The translations under genes were made by a program, and so were the position numbers. The notes beneath the pieces were generated by a model. It was given only the letters and a program-made list of their open reading frames with translations. It did not search any database and was not told the origin of the DNA. A DNA stretch of 64,000 bases from an uncultured Caldilineaceae bacterium (lineage in GTDB: Bacteria; Chloroflexota; Anaerolineae; Caldilineales; Caldilineaceae), in NCBI GenBank assembly GCA_951812725.1, contig OX638330.1, positions 4,195,405 to 4,259,404 of the forward strand, given 5' to 3'. Shown here one piece after another: positions 53,599-62,336 of this stretch (position 1 is the stretch's first letter; every line of letters starts with the position of its first letter).

Positions 53599-53675
53599 GG
53601 AAGGGCAGTTTTTAGTAGTCAGTTTTTAGTTTTTAGTGGAAGGGCAGTTTTTATTGGTTAGTTTCTAGTTTTTGG

Positions 53676-53978
53676 GTAACTACAGAGCCACAGTAGTTGA
53701 CCAGCCAGTCATCCCTGGAACCATTCAGGGTCTTGGTGACGCAACTGGTGTGCAGCCGCCGCCATGCTCGCCAGCCGACAGGTTGCGAAGAAGGCACACG
53801 GTCGGTGAGGGATGGTTTTGTAGGGGGGCGTTGCGGGGGCGCAGCCCCTGCACAAGGGAGGGCCGAAGGCCCGACCGCCCAGAACTGCAGTGGTCAGTGA
53901 TCAGTGGTTAGTGGTTAGTGAAAACCGCTTTCGCTCGCCTTGTTCAGGGTCGCGTATAAGTTGCGGCTGCGTAGTTAC
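53676..53978. mobile_element. MITE-like element, copy 2
   Basis: 303 bp with inverted ends GTAACTAC / GTAGTTAC extended imperfectly inward (GTAACTACNNAGCCNCA). It matches copy 1 (13779-14063) except for an inserted stretch of GTGGTCAGTG-type repeats near the right end (53886-53925). No gene. It splits the sugar transporter operon. Confidence 0.7.
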
Positions 53979-54159
53979 GAATTAAGATAGTAAGGAAACC
54001 TTGCAGGCGGTTGGTGCAAATGTAAAGGGTATGTGCTTTTGGCTTGATGCATGTGCGTGCACGAAGGCCTGTAAGCGTGAGAACGTAAGTGGAGTTGTTG
54101 ACCGAATTCAGGCAGGCGCACACTGGAACGCCTGCTTCATCGCTTTGAGGAAAGAAACC

Positions 54160-55179
54160 ATGCCAGACCATCCAGTTTCCCGACGCTCATTTGTCAAGAC
54201 CGCAACTATCGCATCGTTAGGGATAGCCCTGGCGGCCTGCCGGCCAATACCCCCCATTGAGGACGCTGAACCCGCCATGGGCCAGGTCACCGCCGCCCAG
54301 GTCACCGACCGCGAGAGCCTCAAGGCTTTCGTCCTCGCAGCCAAGGCCGAAATCCAAGCGATCGCCACAAACCTGGACGAAGCGGCGAAGCTCAAGCAGT
54401 GGGTCAGAACGGAGGGCGACTGGAAATCCGGGTCGACCTTCCTCATCATTTTCGCCCCAAACGGACACGTCTTCGCTCACGGGAACGACCGTGACGCCGA
54501 AAACAGAAACCTGCTCGACATCGAGGACGAACGCGGAACCAAGGTCGTCCAGGAACTCTATGCGGCGGCTGCCCAGGGCGGCGGTTTCGTCGAATACTAC
54601 GACGACGGGCCGAAGACCGCATACGCCGTCGCAATCAGACGGTTGATGCTCGTCGGCGGCTACTCGCAGGACGTCTCCCATGTCAAAGTCCGCATCGCCG
54701 ATCTCCCCAGGCCTGCCGTCACCGCCTCCGAGGTGGTGGACCGCGAGACACTCATCACCTTTGTCGAAGAGGCGGCCAGGATCTACCAGGAGGCCCTAAA
54801 GTTCGAAGGCGGTATTCCCCTCGCCGAGATCAAGAACGCCTTCCGGCTCGAAGGAGGGGACTGGAAGTCAGGCTCCATCTACCTGTTTGTGGTGAGTGGC
54901 GGGGGCGTCACCCTGTTTCACGGGTCCGAGCCGTTTCGCGAAGGCAAACCCACCGACATGATGAGGACCGACTCCAAGGGGGTGAGGATCGCAGAGGAGT
55001 TGATCGGAGGCGCCTGGCGCGAAGGTAGGAAGTTCCTGCGATATCACTACGACAACCCGGCCATCGAAGGCGACGAGGAGACCGGTTCCCCGAAGCTCGG
55101 CTACGCGGTGAGCATCCAGATGCCCAACACCAAGGTGGTCATCGGCTCCGGCATCTATATCGAAACAGACGAGGAGTGA
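54160..55179 (+). CDS. Tat-exported lipoprotein with two Cache-like domains
   Basis: 339 residues from the ATG at 54160 (GAGGAAAG upstream). The Tat motif SRRSFVK (8-14) leads to a lipobox ALAAC (Cys27). Two similar domains follow: residues about 50-160 (VTDRESLKAFVLAAKAEIQAI ... GDWKSGSTFLIIFAPNGHVFAHG) and 185-335 (VVDRETLITFVEEAARIYQEA ... GDWKSGSIYLFVVSGGGVTLFHG), matching sCache_2-type sensor domains. It would bind small ligands outside the cell. It sits between two permease genes of the sugar operon and uses C-ending codons far more than its G-ending neighbours. Confidence 0.75.
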   Translation: MPDHPVSRRSFVKTATIASLGIALAACRPIPPIEDAEPAMGQVTAAQVTDRESLKAFVLAAKAEIQAIATNLDEAAKLKQWVRTEGDWKSGSTFLIIFAPNGHVFAHGNDRDAENRNLLDIEDERGTKVVQELYAAAAQGGGFVEYYDDGPKTAYAVAIRRLMLVGGYSQDVSHVKVRIADLPRPAVTASEVVDRETLITFVEEAARIYQEALKFEGGIPLAEIKNAFRLEGGDWKSGSIYLFVVSGGGVTLFHGSEPFREGKPTDMMRTDSKGVRIAEELIGGAWREGRKFLRYHYDNPAIEGDEETGSPKLGYAVSIQMPNTKVVIGSGIYIETDEE

Positions 55180-55231
55180 CCCGCGGCGCGCGGGACCCGG
55201 CGCGCCCCAGTCGGCGCCGGCACGGAACTGC

Positions 55232-55281
55232 AGGGGTCAGGGGTCAGGGGTCAGGGGTCAGGGGTCAGGGGTCAGGGGTCA
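55232..55281. repeat. tandem GGGGTCA heptamer, about seven copies
   Basis: Perfect AGGGGTC units directly before the second permease gene, preceded by AACTGCAG. Strand-slippage-prone; it lies just upstream of the permease ribosome site. Confidence 0.95.
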
Positions 55282-55324
55282 GAACTGCAGGGGACAGGGG
55301 TTAGGGGTTAGATAGGGAATTACG

Positions 55325-56212
55325 ATGAACAGGTCCGAATACAGGGGCATCTGGTCAAGAACGTTTGACCTCTTCAATTATCTTTTCCTGCTGCTGCTGG
55401 GGCTGTCTTGTATTATACCTTTGATTCATTTGCTGGCGCTTTCGTTCAGCGACCGGGCGGCGGCGACGGGCGGGTTGGTGACGCTGTGGCCGGTGCGTCC
55501 GACGGCGATCACGTATGAGAAGGTGCTGGAGGCGGGCGTCTTTTTGAACGCCTTCTGGATTTCGGTGATACGGACGGTGATTGGAACGACACTGCAGATG
55601 ACGCTGATCGTCCTGATCTCGTTCCCGCTGTCGAAGGGCAAGGATGAGATGCCATTTCGGAACATCATCATGGGCTCGGTGGTGTTCGCTTATCTTTTCA
55701 ACGGCGGGCTGATTCCGTGGTTCCTGGTGATTCGCAAGCTGGGCATGTTGAACACGATTTGGGCGCTGATCGTCCCGCAGGCGCTGCCGCTGTGGAACGT
55801 GATTCTGATGATGAATTTTTTCCGCCGCGTGCCGAAGGAGTTGGAGGAGGCCTCGATCATTGACGGGGCCACGTACTGGCAGATCCTGCTGCACGTTTAC
55901 CTGCCGATCTCGATTCCGGCGCTGGCGACGCTGACGCTGTTCGGCGCGGTCGGTCATTGGAACGCGTGGTTCGACGGCATGATTTTGATTGCGGACCGGG
56001 ACTTGATCCCCTTGCAGACGTTTTTGCGCACGGTGGTTGTGAAGATGGACATGAACGAGTTTATGCGCAATCCTGAGGATTTCGACATGTTCTCGGACAG
56101 GTCGCTGCGGGCGGCGCAGACGCTGGTGACGGTTGTCCCCATTCTGATTGTATACCCCTTTTTGCAACGCTTTTTTGTCAGCGGCATCACGCTCGGCGCT
56201 CTGAAGGGCTGA
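55325..56212 (+). CDS. LplC-like ABC sugar transporter permease
   Basis: 295 residues; AGGGAA stands 6 bases before the ATG. Six membrane helices; LSCIIPLIHLLALSFSDRAAATGGLVTLWPVRPTAITYEKVL is typical of YtcP/LplC proteins, with the EAA loop ELEEASIIDGATYWQILLHVYLPISIPAL and the C-terminus FVSGITLGALKG. It pairs with LplB-like 52648-53598. The chaperonin-like gene begins 3 bases after its stop. Confidence 0.92.
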   Translation: MNRSEYRGIWSRTFDLFNYLFLLLLGLSCIIPLIHLLALSFSDRAAATGGLVTLWPVRPTAITYEKVLEAGVFLNAFWISVIRTVIGTTLQMTLIVLISFPLSKGKDEMPFRNIIMGSVVFAYLFNGGLIPWFLVIRKLGMLNTIWALIVPQALPLWNVILMMNFFRRVPKELEEASIIDGATYWQILLHVYLPISIPALATLTLFGAVGHWNAWFDGMILIADRDLIPLQTFLRTVVVKMDMNEFMRNPEDFDMFSDRSLRAAQTLVTVVPILIVYPFLQRFFVSGITLGALKG

Positions 56213-56215
56213 GCC

Positions 56216-57868
56216 ATGTCGACACGTTCGCGGTCCTCGGCGGGCGGCTCTGCCGCGCAAACGCTCAGGGTGCCGTCGGTTGTGTTCGGGGCGGAGTGCC
56301 GCGAGCCGATGCGGCGCGGGTTCGACACGCTGGCGCGGCTGTTGTCGTTGACGCTGGGTCCGCTGGGCGGGAATATCGTGAGCCAGCGGGTGAATACGTC
56401 GGGATTTGAGCCGCTGGACGACGGGGCGACTATCGCGCGGCGCTTTACGGATTTGCCGGACCGGGTGGAGAATGCGGGCGCGATGATGATGCGGCACATT
56501 GTGTGGCATATGCGCGAGCGGTTTGGCGACGGCAGTGTGACGGCGGCGGTGCTGGCGCGGGGGATTGCGCGTGAGCTGCACCGTCTGATCGCGGGCGGGG
56601 CGGATCCGGTCCTGCTGCAGCGGGGGCTTGAGAAGGGCGTGGCGGCGGCGGTCGGCGCGTTGGACGAGATGTCGATCCCGTTGACGGAGCCGGAGCATGT
56701 GGCGGGTGTGGCGAGGGCAGTGATCGATGATGCGCGGGTGGCGCAGTTGCTGGCGGAGATGATGGATGTGCTGGGGCCGTATGGGAATATTCTGATTCAG
56801 CCGGGGTACGGGCTGGGGCACACATACGGGTTCCGCGAGGGGTCGCGCTTTGCGGGCGAGTATATTTCGCGCTATTTGGTGAGCGACAGGTTCAGGTATG
56901 TGGCGGCGCTGGACGAGCCGCATGTGGTGGTGGCGGATTTCCATTTTGAGGAGCCGGGCCATGTGCTGCATCTGCTGGATCTGGTGAGGCAGGCGGGCGG
57001 GGACAAGCTGTTCATCGTCTGCAAGAATATGTGGGAGCGGGCGATCAGTGCGCTGGTGGCGGCGAATCAGCGCGGGCCGGTGACGACGTATGCGGCGCGG
57101 ATCAAGCCGATGGAGGATTTGCGGCGGGATATGATGCGCGATTTTGCGCTGCTGACGGGCGCCAGTTTTATCACGGACATGGCCGGTATGGGGCCGCAGG
57201 ACCTGACGGCCGATGACCTGGGGCGGGCTGAGCGGCTGGTGGCGACGGGGGAGTATGTGTCGTTGATCGGCGGCGGCGGGGATGTGCAGGCGGTGGATGC
57301 GCATATCGACGTGCTGCAGAGCCGGCTGGCGCTGGTGGAAGAGCGGGAGGAACGAGAGCTGCTGCGCGAGCGCATCGGGCGGCTGCAGGGCGGGATCGGC
57401 GAGCTGCGCGTGGGCGCGTATACGGAGAGCGAGCGCAATGCGCTGGTGGAGCGGGCGGCGCATGCGGTGAAGGTTGTGCAGGTGGGCCTGGAGGGCGGCG
57501 TTGTGCCGGGTGGGGGCGCGGCCTATCTGGACGCGGCTCCGGCGGTGGAGGCGGCGGCGACGGGTCATTCGGAGGAGGCGATGGCGATGCGGGCGCTGGC
57601 GCGGGCGTTGGAGGAGCCGGCGCGCACGATTGCAGCGAATTCGGATGCGCATCCGCCGCTGGTTGTTAATGCTTGCCGCGAGCAGGGGCCGGGGTTCGCG
57701 TATGAGGTGGGACAGGGGTGTGTGCGCGATATGATGGCGGCGGGGATCGTGGATCCGACGCTGGTGGTGAAGGCGGCGCTGGAGCAGGCGGCGAGCGGGG
57801 CGGCGATGTTGATTTCGGCGGAGGCGTTGGTGTTGCCGCGTGCGCCGAAGGAGAGTTATAGACCGTAA
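56216..57868 (+). CDS. divergent GroEL/Cpn60 paralogue, probably without normal ATPase
   Basis: 550 residues, about GroEL length, colinear with it: LTLGPLGGNIV (46-55), PLDDGATIARRF (67-77), GDGSVTAAVLARGIARE (104-120) and, near 430, VERAAHAVKVVQVGLEGGVVPGGGAAYL. The Asp of GroEL Asp87 is kept (Asp69), but the region of Asp52 reads IVSQRVN and the position of Asp398 reads VERAAHA, so by eye two catalytic acids are missing. The C-terminus lacks the GGM tail. It may act as a holdase or scaffold for the transporter encoded just upstream. Confidence 0.8.
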   Translation: MSTRSRSSAGGSAAQTLRVPSVVFGAECREPMRRGFDTLARLLSLTLGPLGGNIVSQRVNTSGFEPLDDGATIARRFTDLPDRVENAGAMMMRHIVWHMRERFGDGSVTAAVLARGIARELHRLIAGGADPVLLQRGLEKGVAAAVGALDEMSIPLTEPEHVAGVARAVIDDARVAQLLAEMMDVLGPYGNILIQPGYGLGHTYGFREGSRFAGEYISRYLVSDRFRYVAALDEPHVVVADFHFEEPGHVLHLLDLVRQAGGDKLFIVCKNMWERAISALVAANQRGPVTTYAARIKPMEDLRRDMMRDFALLTGASFITDMAGMGPQDLTADDLGRAERLVATGEYVSLIGGGGDVQAVDAHIDVLQSRLALVEEREERELLRERIGRLQGGIGELRVGAYTESERNALVERAAHAVKVVQVGLEGGVVPGGGAAYLDAAPAVEAAATGHSEEAMAMRALARALEEPARTIAANSDAHPPLVVNACREQGPGFAYEVGQGCVRDMMAAGIVDPTLVVKAALEQAASGAAMLISAEALVLPRAPKESYRP

Positions 57869-57919
57869 CTGCAGTGGTCAGTGGTCGGTGGTCGGTGGCT
57901 AGTGGACGGACGCTGAGAG

Positions 57920-58093
57920 CTAGTAGCTGAAGAGTTGGGGCCAGAAGGCGCCTTGGAATTTGTCGCCGAAATTTTTGCCGAGGCGCTGCATTTCCTGGGC
58001 GCATTGGTGGTTGTCGGCCTGGATGTGGATAGCGCGGCGGTACAGGCGGTGGGGAAAGCACCGGTGTTTGCGCGTGCGCCGGGGGAGACGCAT
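57920..58093 (-). CDS. small hypothetical frame, possibly a gene tail
   Basis: 57 residues from ATG 58093 to TAG. FPHRLYRRAIHIQADNHQCAQEMQRLGKNFGDKFQGAFWPQLFSY has plausible protein composition, but the start has no ribosome site. It follows the hypothetical at 58124-58738 by 30 bp. It could be the end of an older gene; no family is recognised. Confidence 0.3.
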   Translation of the reverse strand: MRLPRRTRKHRCFPHRLYRRAIHIQADNHQCAQEMQRLGKNFGDKFQGAFWPQLFSY

Positions 58094-58123
58094 TGGCCGT
58101 GAGCGGGGTGCTGCGTACTGATC

Positions 58124-58738
58124 TTACGTGTTCTCGTCCACTGTGATGCGAATGATGCGGAAGGTGTAGTGGGCGTCGTCGGCGCCCTGGTCGTGGGGGG
58201 TTCCCGGGACCTGACTGCCGCCGGAAATGGTGACCTTGCCGCAGCGGGGGATGTGGAAATGGGCGCTGCTCATGCCTGACATCCAGAAGTCGGCCGGGTC
58301 CAGCCCCACTTCGCGCATTGCGCCTTTGACATCCCAGCGCATGTGGGTGCCCCACAGGTTTTCGGCGCGCATACGCACGGGAATGTCGGCCGAGGCCTGC
58401 TCGGCATCTTCAGTTCGTTCACCCTCTATCATAATCCAGCCCGGCGGGGAACAGGCGCTGCCGATCACGGTAACGGCCACGATCGGCTGCTCTTCGACGA
58501 CGGTGATGTAGCCCGCCGGCGGCAGGTCGAGTTCACGGCCGTGCCTTTCGCCCCACCAGGAGGAACGAATCGTGAAGTTGGGGTATTCAAAGGGCCACAG
58601 ATATTCATAGGTGGTCTGCCGCATGGTGCGGCGTTCCATGTCACCGCCCTGTCTCACCTCGGGGTCGCTGTGCCAAATGCCCCATTTTTCGTGCCACGGG
58701 CCATGCACGTGTTCGTGGTAGAGTTTTTCGTCGGACAT
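58124..58738 (-). CDS. conserved-looking hypothetical protein
   Basis: 204 residues from the ATG at 58738, with AAGGAG 9 bases upstream. His- and Trp-rich start (DEKLYHEHVHGPWHEKWGIWH), then a beta-rich body (GYITVVEEQPIVAVTVIGSACSPPGWIMIEG) and a C-terminal SSAHFHIPRCGKVTISGG / YTFRIIRITVDENT. No family is identified; a beta-sandwich metal-binding or carbohydrate-related protein is possible. It is the last sizeable gene of a unit that begins with the Dpp-type transporter. A longer upstream frame overlaps the hydrolase and is not used. Confidence 0.65.
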   Translation of the reverse strand: MSDEKLYHEHVHGPWHEKWGIWHSDPEVRQGGDMERRTMRQTTYEYLWPFEYPNFTIRSSWWGERHGRELDLPPAGYITVVEEQPIVAVTVIGSACSPPGWIMIEGERTEDAEQASADIPVRMRAENLWGTHMRWDVKGAMREVGLDPADFWMSGMSSAHFHIPRCGKVTISGGSQVPGTPHDQGADDAHYTFRIIRITVDENT

Positions 58739-58853
58739 TTCGTGGTCTCCTTCCAATCGATGGTTGTTACGTTGCGAGCGGTCGGAATTACTGCGTGTTG
58801 TCCCGATGCTCCGTGCGCTGCGGAGTGAAGCAGGCATTCGGCGGGCGCGTCCA

Positions 58854-60122
58854 TCAGCGCAGGAGCCAGGGTTCAGGCGGGGCCACTCTGTCTTGCGGCC
58901 GGCCGCTTGCGTCGGCGATGGCGTTGCGCAGGGCGTCCCAGGTGACTTCACTCTTGCTCCAGCGAGCGTCCTCGAAGCTGATGGCCTGGAAGAAGACGAC
59001 CTCCTCGACACCTTCATCGGCGGCGACTGTGGCCGCTGCGTGGACCATTTCCTGCACGCGCGCGGAGGATGCGCCCCACGCCAGTTGCCAAAGGCCCAGC
59101 CGGCATGGACCCTGCAGATGGCCTTTGGCCCCGCGGATGATGGAACGGTAGACGTCAGGGTCATAGGGCGTTGTCTGCTGCGCCAAGGGAGTGGTCACCA
59201 GGAAATCGATCAGGCCCTCACTGGTCCAGGTATCGTGATCTTCCAGGTTTCCTTCGAGAGGACCGGCGGCGGGCGCGGTCGCTGCGGACGCACTGCTGTG
59301 AGCGGTTGAAGAGCGGACGACTTTTGCCGGCATGGGTTTTCCCTTGGGGATGCCCATGACGCCGAAATCCTGCTCAGGCTGCAGCCATTTTTGCAGCTTG
59401 CGCGCCTGCCGCAAGAATTCGGTAACATAGTTTGCCCGAAATCGGAGCCATTCAGGGTCGCTATTGGGGATGGTGAACGGGTCGCGGCCGGTCTCGCCCT
59501 GGAAGGCTTCTATGACGGGCGGGTCGTAGTGGGCGAAGTATGTGCCGTCGGCGTCTACGCGGGGGGCGCGGTGGTCGCCGCCCTTCTGGAAGTCGATGGC
59601 GATGCCGTCGAAGCGATATTCCAGCATCTCGCGCAGAATTGCCAGCCGGAATTCAATTGCCTCGGGATAGGCGAAGGAGAGGTTGCCGTTCACGGTCTGG
59701 CCGTCGCGGTTGCGGGTCAGCAGTTCCGGGTGTTCGCGTGAGAAGCGCGATTCCCAGCCGTGGCCGTGCGCTTCGGCCTGCTCCACCCAGGCATAGGCTT
59801 CCATGCCCAACTCGTGGGCGCGGTCGATAAACAGACGGGGCGCGTCGTAGGTCCTGAAGTCGTAGGCCTGCGGCCACCACTGCCATTCATGTCCTTTCGT
59901 GCCCCAGGATCCCTCGGCGACACAGTTTTGCGGCGTCCAGAAATGGATGCCCGGCATGTCGGCCTTGCTGGGATAGTAGCACTGGCACTGGCGCACGCGC
60001 AGGTAGATTTTGCGGACGCCTGCCCAGTGCAGACGGTCGAGCACAATCGAGGCGGCTGGTTTGCCCCACGCCCCGAAGAACCAGGCCCAGTCGAACGGGC
60101 TGATAACAGCTGCGAATTTCAT
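58854..60122 (-). CDS. glycoside hydrolase-like TIM-barrel protein (GHL/DUF187 type)
   Basis: 422 residues; AAGGAGGT stands 9 bases before the ATG. FDGIAIDFQKGGDHRAP near 170 fits the strand-4 catalytic region of GHL10/DUF187-type barrels, and the N-terminal segment LFIDRAHELGMEAYAWVEQ is the typical 'walk to the next strand' of such proteins. A later SSTAHSSASAATAPAAG stretch (about 270-287) is a low-complexity loop. No signal peptide, so probably cytosolic, acting on oligosaccharides brought in by the adjacent ABC transporter. Activity is inferred. Confidence 0.75.
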   Translation of the reverse strand: MKFAAVISPFDWAWFFGAWGKPAASIVLDRLHWAGVRKIYLRVRQCQCYYPSKADMPGIHFWTPQNCVAEGSWGTKGHEWQWWPQAYDFRTYDAPRLFIDRAHELGMEAYAWVEQAEAHGHGWESRFSREHPELLTRNRDGQTVNGNLSFAYPEAIEFRLAILREMLEYRFDGIAIDFQKGGDHRAPRVDADGTYFAHYDPPVIEAFQGETGRDPFTIPNSDPEWLRFRANYVTEFLRQARKLQKWLQPEQDFGVMGIPKGKPMPAKVVRSSTAHSSASAATAPAAGPLEGNLEDHDTWTSEGLIDFLVTTPLAQQTTPYDPDVYRSIIRGAKGHLQGPCRLGLWQLAWGASSARVQEMVHAAATVAADEGVEEVVFFQAISFEDARWSKSEVTWDALRNAIADASGRPQDRVAPPEPWLLR

Positions 60123-60215
60123 CGGATCGACCTCCTTGCGTTAGTGCATTCGATTGCCGTACGTAGACCGCCACTGTGGACGGAACTGCAGTTCATGCGA
60201 TAGCGCGCCAGCCCT

Positions 60216-61235
60216 TCATATGCCGACGAGCTCGAGTTCGTCGGAGAAGTGACAGGCGGCTGTATGGCCTTGGCGCGTCATCTTGAGTTCGGGAACTTCC
60301 TCATCGCAGACAGGCTGCCGATAGGGGCAGCGCGGCGCGAAACGGCAGCCGGGCGGCGGATTGGCGGGATTGGGTACATCGCCGGTCAGGACTATGCGTT
60401 TGCGCCTGCTATGGTGTTTGGCGACAGGCATCGGAATCGCTGAGAGCAGGGCTTCGGTATAGGGATGTTGCGGGGTCTGGCAGATGGCGACCGTCGGGCC
60501 GCGCTCGACGATCTGCCCCAGATACATGACGGCGATGCGGTCGCTGACATGGCGAACAACTGCCAGGTCATGGGAGATGAACAGATAGGTCAGCCCGAAC
60601 TGTTCCTGGAGCTGCATCAGCAGGTTCAGAATCTGGGCGCGCACGGAGGCGTCGAGCGCGGAGACCGGTTCATCGCAGACGATGAATTGCGGCTGGAGCG
60701 CGAGGGCGCGGGCGATAGCGATACGCTGGCGTTGCCCGCCGCTGAAGGCGTGGGGAAAGCGTTGCATATGGTGGGGCTGCAAGCCTACGGTGGTGAGTAG
60801 TTCAGCTACACGTTCTTCCAGGTCCTTGCCGCGGGCGGCACGATGGAGGACCAGTGGCTCGGCGATGATCGACTTGACACTCATGCGTGAATTCAGTGAG
60901 GACAGCGGATCCTGAAATATCATATTCATCTGCCGCCGGACCCGGCGCCGCAGTTCTTTCTGGGAGAGGCCGGTGATGTCGAGCATTTCGCCGCCCACCC
61001 GAAAGCCGACGCTTCCGCCGGTTGGATCTTCAAGGCGGGTGAGAGTACGCCCCAATGTGGACTTACCGCAGCCTGATTCGCCGACGAGTCCCAGCGTCTC
61101 GCCTCCCTTGATGCTGAGATCGATGCCATCCACTGCGCGCACGGTTGCCACCTGGCGACGCAGCAGGCCGCGGCGAATTGCAAAGTGGGTGCGCAGACTT
61201 TCAGTTTCGAGGAGGATGCCGTCAGGGTCTGGCAT
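60216..61235 (-). CDS. Dpp/Opp-type ABC transporter ATPase, second (DppF-like)
   Basis: 339 residues from the ATG at 61235 (GAGGAG 6 bases upstream), overlapping DppD-like by 14 bp. Walker A GLVGESGCGKSTLGR, signature HAFSGGQRQRIAIARAL, Walker B FIVCDEPVSALD, and the C-terminal oligopeptide/dipeptide signature NPPPGCRFAPRCPYRQPVCDEEVPEL, whose cysteines can hold an Fe-S cluster in relatives. A longer frame upstream covers the DppD end and is unlikely. Confidence 0.93.
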   Translation of the reverse strand: MPDPDGILLETESLRTHFAIRRGLLRRQVATVRAVDGIDLSIKGGETLGLVGESGCGKSTLGRTLTRLEDPTGGSVGFRVGGEMLDITGLSQKELRRRVRRQMNMIFQDPLSSLNSRMSVKSIIAEPLVLHRAARGKDLEERVAELLTTVGLQPHHMQRFPHAFSGGQRQRIAIARALALQPQFIVCDEPVSALDASVRAQILNLLMQLQEQFGLTYLFISHDLAVVRHVSDRIAVMYLGQIVERGPTVAICQTPQHPYTEALLSAIPMPVAKHHSRRKRIVLTGDVPNPANPPPGCRFAPRCPYRQPVCDEEVPELKMTRQGHTAACHFSDELELVGI

Positions 61236-62286
61236 GCGCGAACTCCTCGGTATAGAGCCAGCATTTGACGAAGTGGCCGGGCTCGGTCTCGAGCAGGGAC
61301 GGTTTGCGCAACCCCGGCACTTTGTCGGCGTAGGGGCAGCGCTCGACGAAGACACAGCCGGTGGGGAGATCCAGCAGCTCCGGCACGGCGCCGGCGAGCG
61401 AGTGCAGAGGCGTCTTGGGCTGGTCGGTCCAGTTGGGAATCGACTTGAGCAGCCCCTGTGTATAGGGGTGCTGCGGGTTGGTGAAGAGCTGCTCAACGCT
61501 GGCTGCCTCGACGACTTCGCCCAGGTACATGACGATCACGCGGTCGGCGATTTCGGCGACGACGCCCATGTCGTGTGTGATGAGCATGACGGCCAGCCCC
61601 ATCTCGGCCTGCAACGCCTGCAGCAACTCGAGGATCTGGGCTTGAATTGTGACATCGAGCGCGGTTGTCGGCTCGTCGGCGACCAGGAGTTGCGGCTCGC
61701 AGGCGAGCGCAATCGCGATCATTACCCGTTGGCGCATGCCTCCGCTCAGTTGATGGGGGAATTCGTGGACGACACGGGCTGGCTCGGGAAGGCCGACCCG
61801 CTCCAGCAGGGCAACGGCTTTGTCCAGCGCTTCCTTGCGGTTCATGGCGAAATGCTGCATCAGAATCTCGATGATCTGGTCGCCGATCGAGAACATTGGA
61901 TGCAGGGAGCGCATCGGTTCCTGGAAGATCATGGATATCTGGCGGCCGCGAAGCGCGCGTATCTCACGGCTGTCCGGGGGTAGTGCTGTTATGTCGACGG
62001 TCCTGTCGGCCGTGTGCAGAGAGATTGTACCGCCGTCGATCTGTCCCGGCGGCATGGGGATCAGTTTAAGGAGCGACAGCGCGGTCACACTTTTTCCGCA
62101 GCCCGATTCGCCGACGATTCCCAGAATTTCGCCCTGATGGATCTGAAAGCTTACCCCATTGACGGCGCGGGTGCGGCCGCGGTAGCCGCCGAAGGATACA
62201 TAGAGATCCTCAACTTCGAGAACCAGCCGGGATTGGCCGCCTCGATCGTTATTGTTCGTGCCGTTGGTCCGGCTGTCGTTCATCAT
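61222..62286 (-). CDS. Dpp/Opp-type ABC transporter ATPase, first (DppD-like)
   Basis: 354 residues. Walker A GIVGESGCGKSVTALSL, signature HQLSGGMRQRVMIAIAL, Walker B LLVADEPTTALD, and the C-terminal LLDLPTGCVFVERCPYADKVPGLRKP signature. Works as a heterodimer with the DppF-like ATPase. Residues 1-22 are hydrophilic and unconserved. The product energises the permeases at 62337 and 63528. Confidence 0.93.
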   Translation of the reverse strand: MMNDSRTNGTNNNDRGGQSRLVLEVEDLYVSFGGYRGRTRAVNGVSFQIHQGEILGIVGESGCGKSVTALSLLKLIPMPPGQIDGGTISLHTADRTVDITALPPDSREIRALRGRQISMIFQEPMRSLHPMFSIGDQIIEILMQHFAMNRKEALDKAVALLERVGLPEPARVVHEFPHQLSGGMRQRVMIAIALACEPQLLVADEPTTALDVTIQAQILELLQALQAEMGLAVMLITHDMGVVAEIADRVIVMYLGEVVEAASVEQLFTNPQHPYTQGLLKSIPNWTDQPKTPLHSLAGAVPELLDLPTGCVFVERCPYADKVPGLRKPSLLETEPGHFVKCWLYTEEFAHARP

Positions 62287-62336
62287 AACGTCTCAATCGC
62301 CGGTCGCCGGTGCAGAAGTTGGCAACCGGTCACAGG

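Noticed and set aside
55355..57652. 765-residue minus-strand frame
   Set aside because: Extremely Arg/His-rich; it is the antisense of the permease and chaperonin-like genes in G/C-biased codon DNA.
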